Source: Bacteroidaceae bacterium
Lineage (GTDB): Bacteria; Bacteroidota; Bacteroidia; Bacteroidales; Bacteroidaceae
DNA length: 64,000 bases
Assembly (NCBI GenBank): GCA_017559845.1
Contig: JAFYQQ010000060.1
Coordinates: 1 to 64,000 of the forward strand
Direction: 5' to 3'
In this document: piece after piece, positions 63,740 to 64,000 of the stretch
Layout: every line of letters begins with the position of its first letter
Position numbering within the stretch: the first letter of the stretch is position 1
Translations under genes and position numbers: made by a program
Notes under the pieces: generated by a model
What the model was told of the DNA's origin: nothing
Database searches by the model: none
The model's input: the letters and a program-made list of their open reading frames with translations, nothing else

Positions 63740-64000
63740 ATATACAGAATTTAGTGGCGTGAAAAAAATAAACTGCATCAGTTTCGGATTGTATTTTTGA
63801 TTGATTTTGAAGATTTTCGAATCTGTTCACGCTCGGTAGAGCAAATAAATTCACTCTACTCTCGCTTACTCACAGATTTGTTTTTGCGAAGAGGGAGCAT
63901 AGCGGGCTATGTGACTGATGAACAAAGGCAAAAGCGGCAGAAAGACAGTCTGACAAGAGGCTGAAAGCCTAAAGGAAACATTAAAAAACGAGGCAGGTTA
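63740..64000. other. Gene-free right edge
   Basis: No credible complete ORF. Contains a small CATAG/CTATG hairpin (63898-63911) and a purine-rich plus-strand tail. It may be the leader of a feature that continues beyond the window. Confidence 0.35.

Noticed and set aside
62482..63762. 426-codon plus-strand ORF opposite the M6 protease
   Set aside because: Antisense shadow of a gene with signal peptide, HEFSH motif, promoter and terminator.

Overview
The window is a piece of a Bacteroidales chromosome (Bacteroides/Phocaeicola/Prevotella type; genus not resolvable by eye). Three things support this: about twenty promoters carry the Bacteroidota -7 box TAnnTTTG; many genes belong to families largely confined to this order (DUF4230 pairs, DUF4738, DUF4923, DUF3244-like, DUF6734-like, Lnb/DUF4105); and an acyl-ACP thioesterase sits inside the ilv operon. 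No rRNA, tRNA, CRISPR array, prophage or complete insertion sequence was seen.

Layout. 0.2-6.4 kb (minus): asparaginase, UvrA and a GH92 mannosidase in one operon. 6.5-11 kb: a GHL10-type secreted hydrolase, two tandem DUF4230 proteins, a GH43-fold protein and a lipoprotein. 11.4-20.4 kb (minus): a giant exported regulatory/macroglobulin-like protein, then an AT-richer locus holding a GG-and-cysteine-rich repeat protein, a DUF6734-like glycosyltransferase, a small DUF3244-like exported protein and a TPR membrane regulator. 20.4-21.5 kb: a gene-free stretch full of palindromic repeats. 21.5-26.6 kb (minus): HAD phosphatase, Pgi, GpsA and LysS. 26.8-29.5 kb (plus): YgjP-like metallopeptidase, a HpaII-family restriction endonuclease without a visible methylase, and a secreted EEP-family protein. 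29.9-34.1 kb (minus): an AT-rich lipoprotein behind a small ORF and terminator, AroC, a SlyD-type FKBP and an outer-membrane protein. 34.3-40.4 kb (plus): ilvD-ilvB-ilvN-thioesterase-ilvC. 40.5-45.3 kb: an array of six hairpins, a large lipoprotein and two probable immunity-type genes. 45.9-52.1 kb (minus): coaX, an OM protein, LptC-like, CNNM/CorC-like and PpiD-like, an envelope-biogenesis cluster. 52.2-58.9 kb (plus): Lnb-like, a degenerate alkaline-phosphatase-fold protein, SecA and a small conserved protein. 59-63.7 kb (minus): TrpB2, DUF4923 and an M6 metalloprotease.

How the genes work together. The ilv operon makes valine/isoleucine precursors. The coaX-to-PpiD cluster and the Lnb-SecA cluster serve envelope assembly and secretion. 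The most unusual locus is 15.6-20.4 kb. A membrane TPR regulator stands next to paired 10-bp-spaced TGTCGA boxes in front of a three-gene operon. The last gene of that operon encodes a protein with three GGWVL repeats followed by a double-glycine and Cys/Gly/Ser-rich segment that resembles the leader/core junction of ribosomal peptides. This is my best candidate for an undescribed system. The intergenic DNA is also rich in structured repeat families with regular periods (22, 41 and 9 bp).
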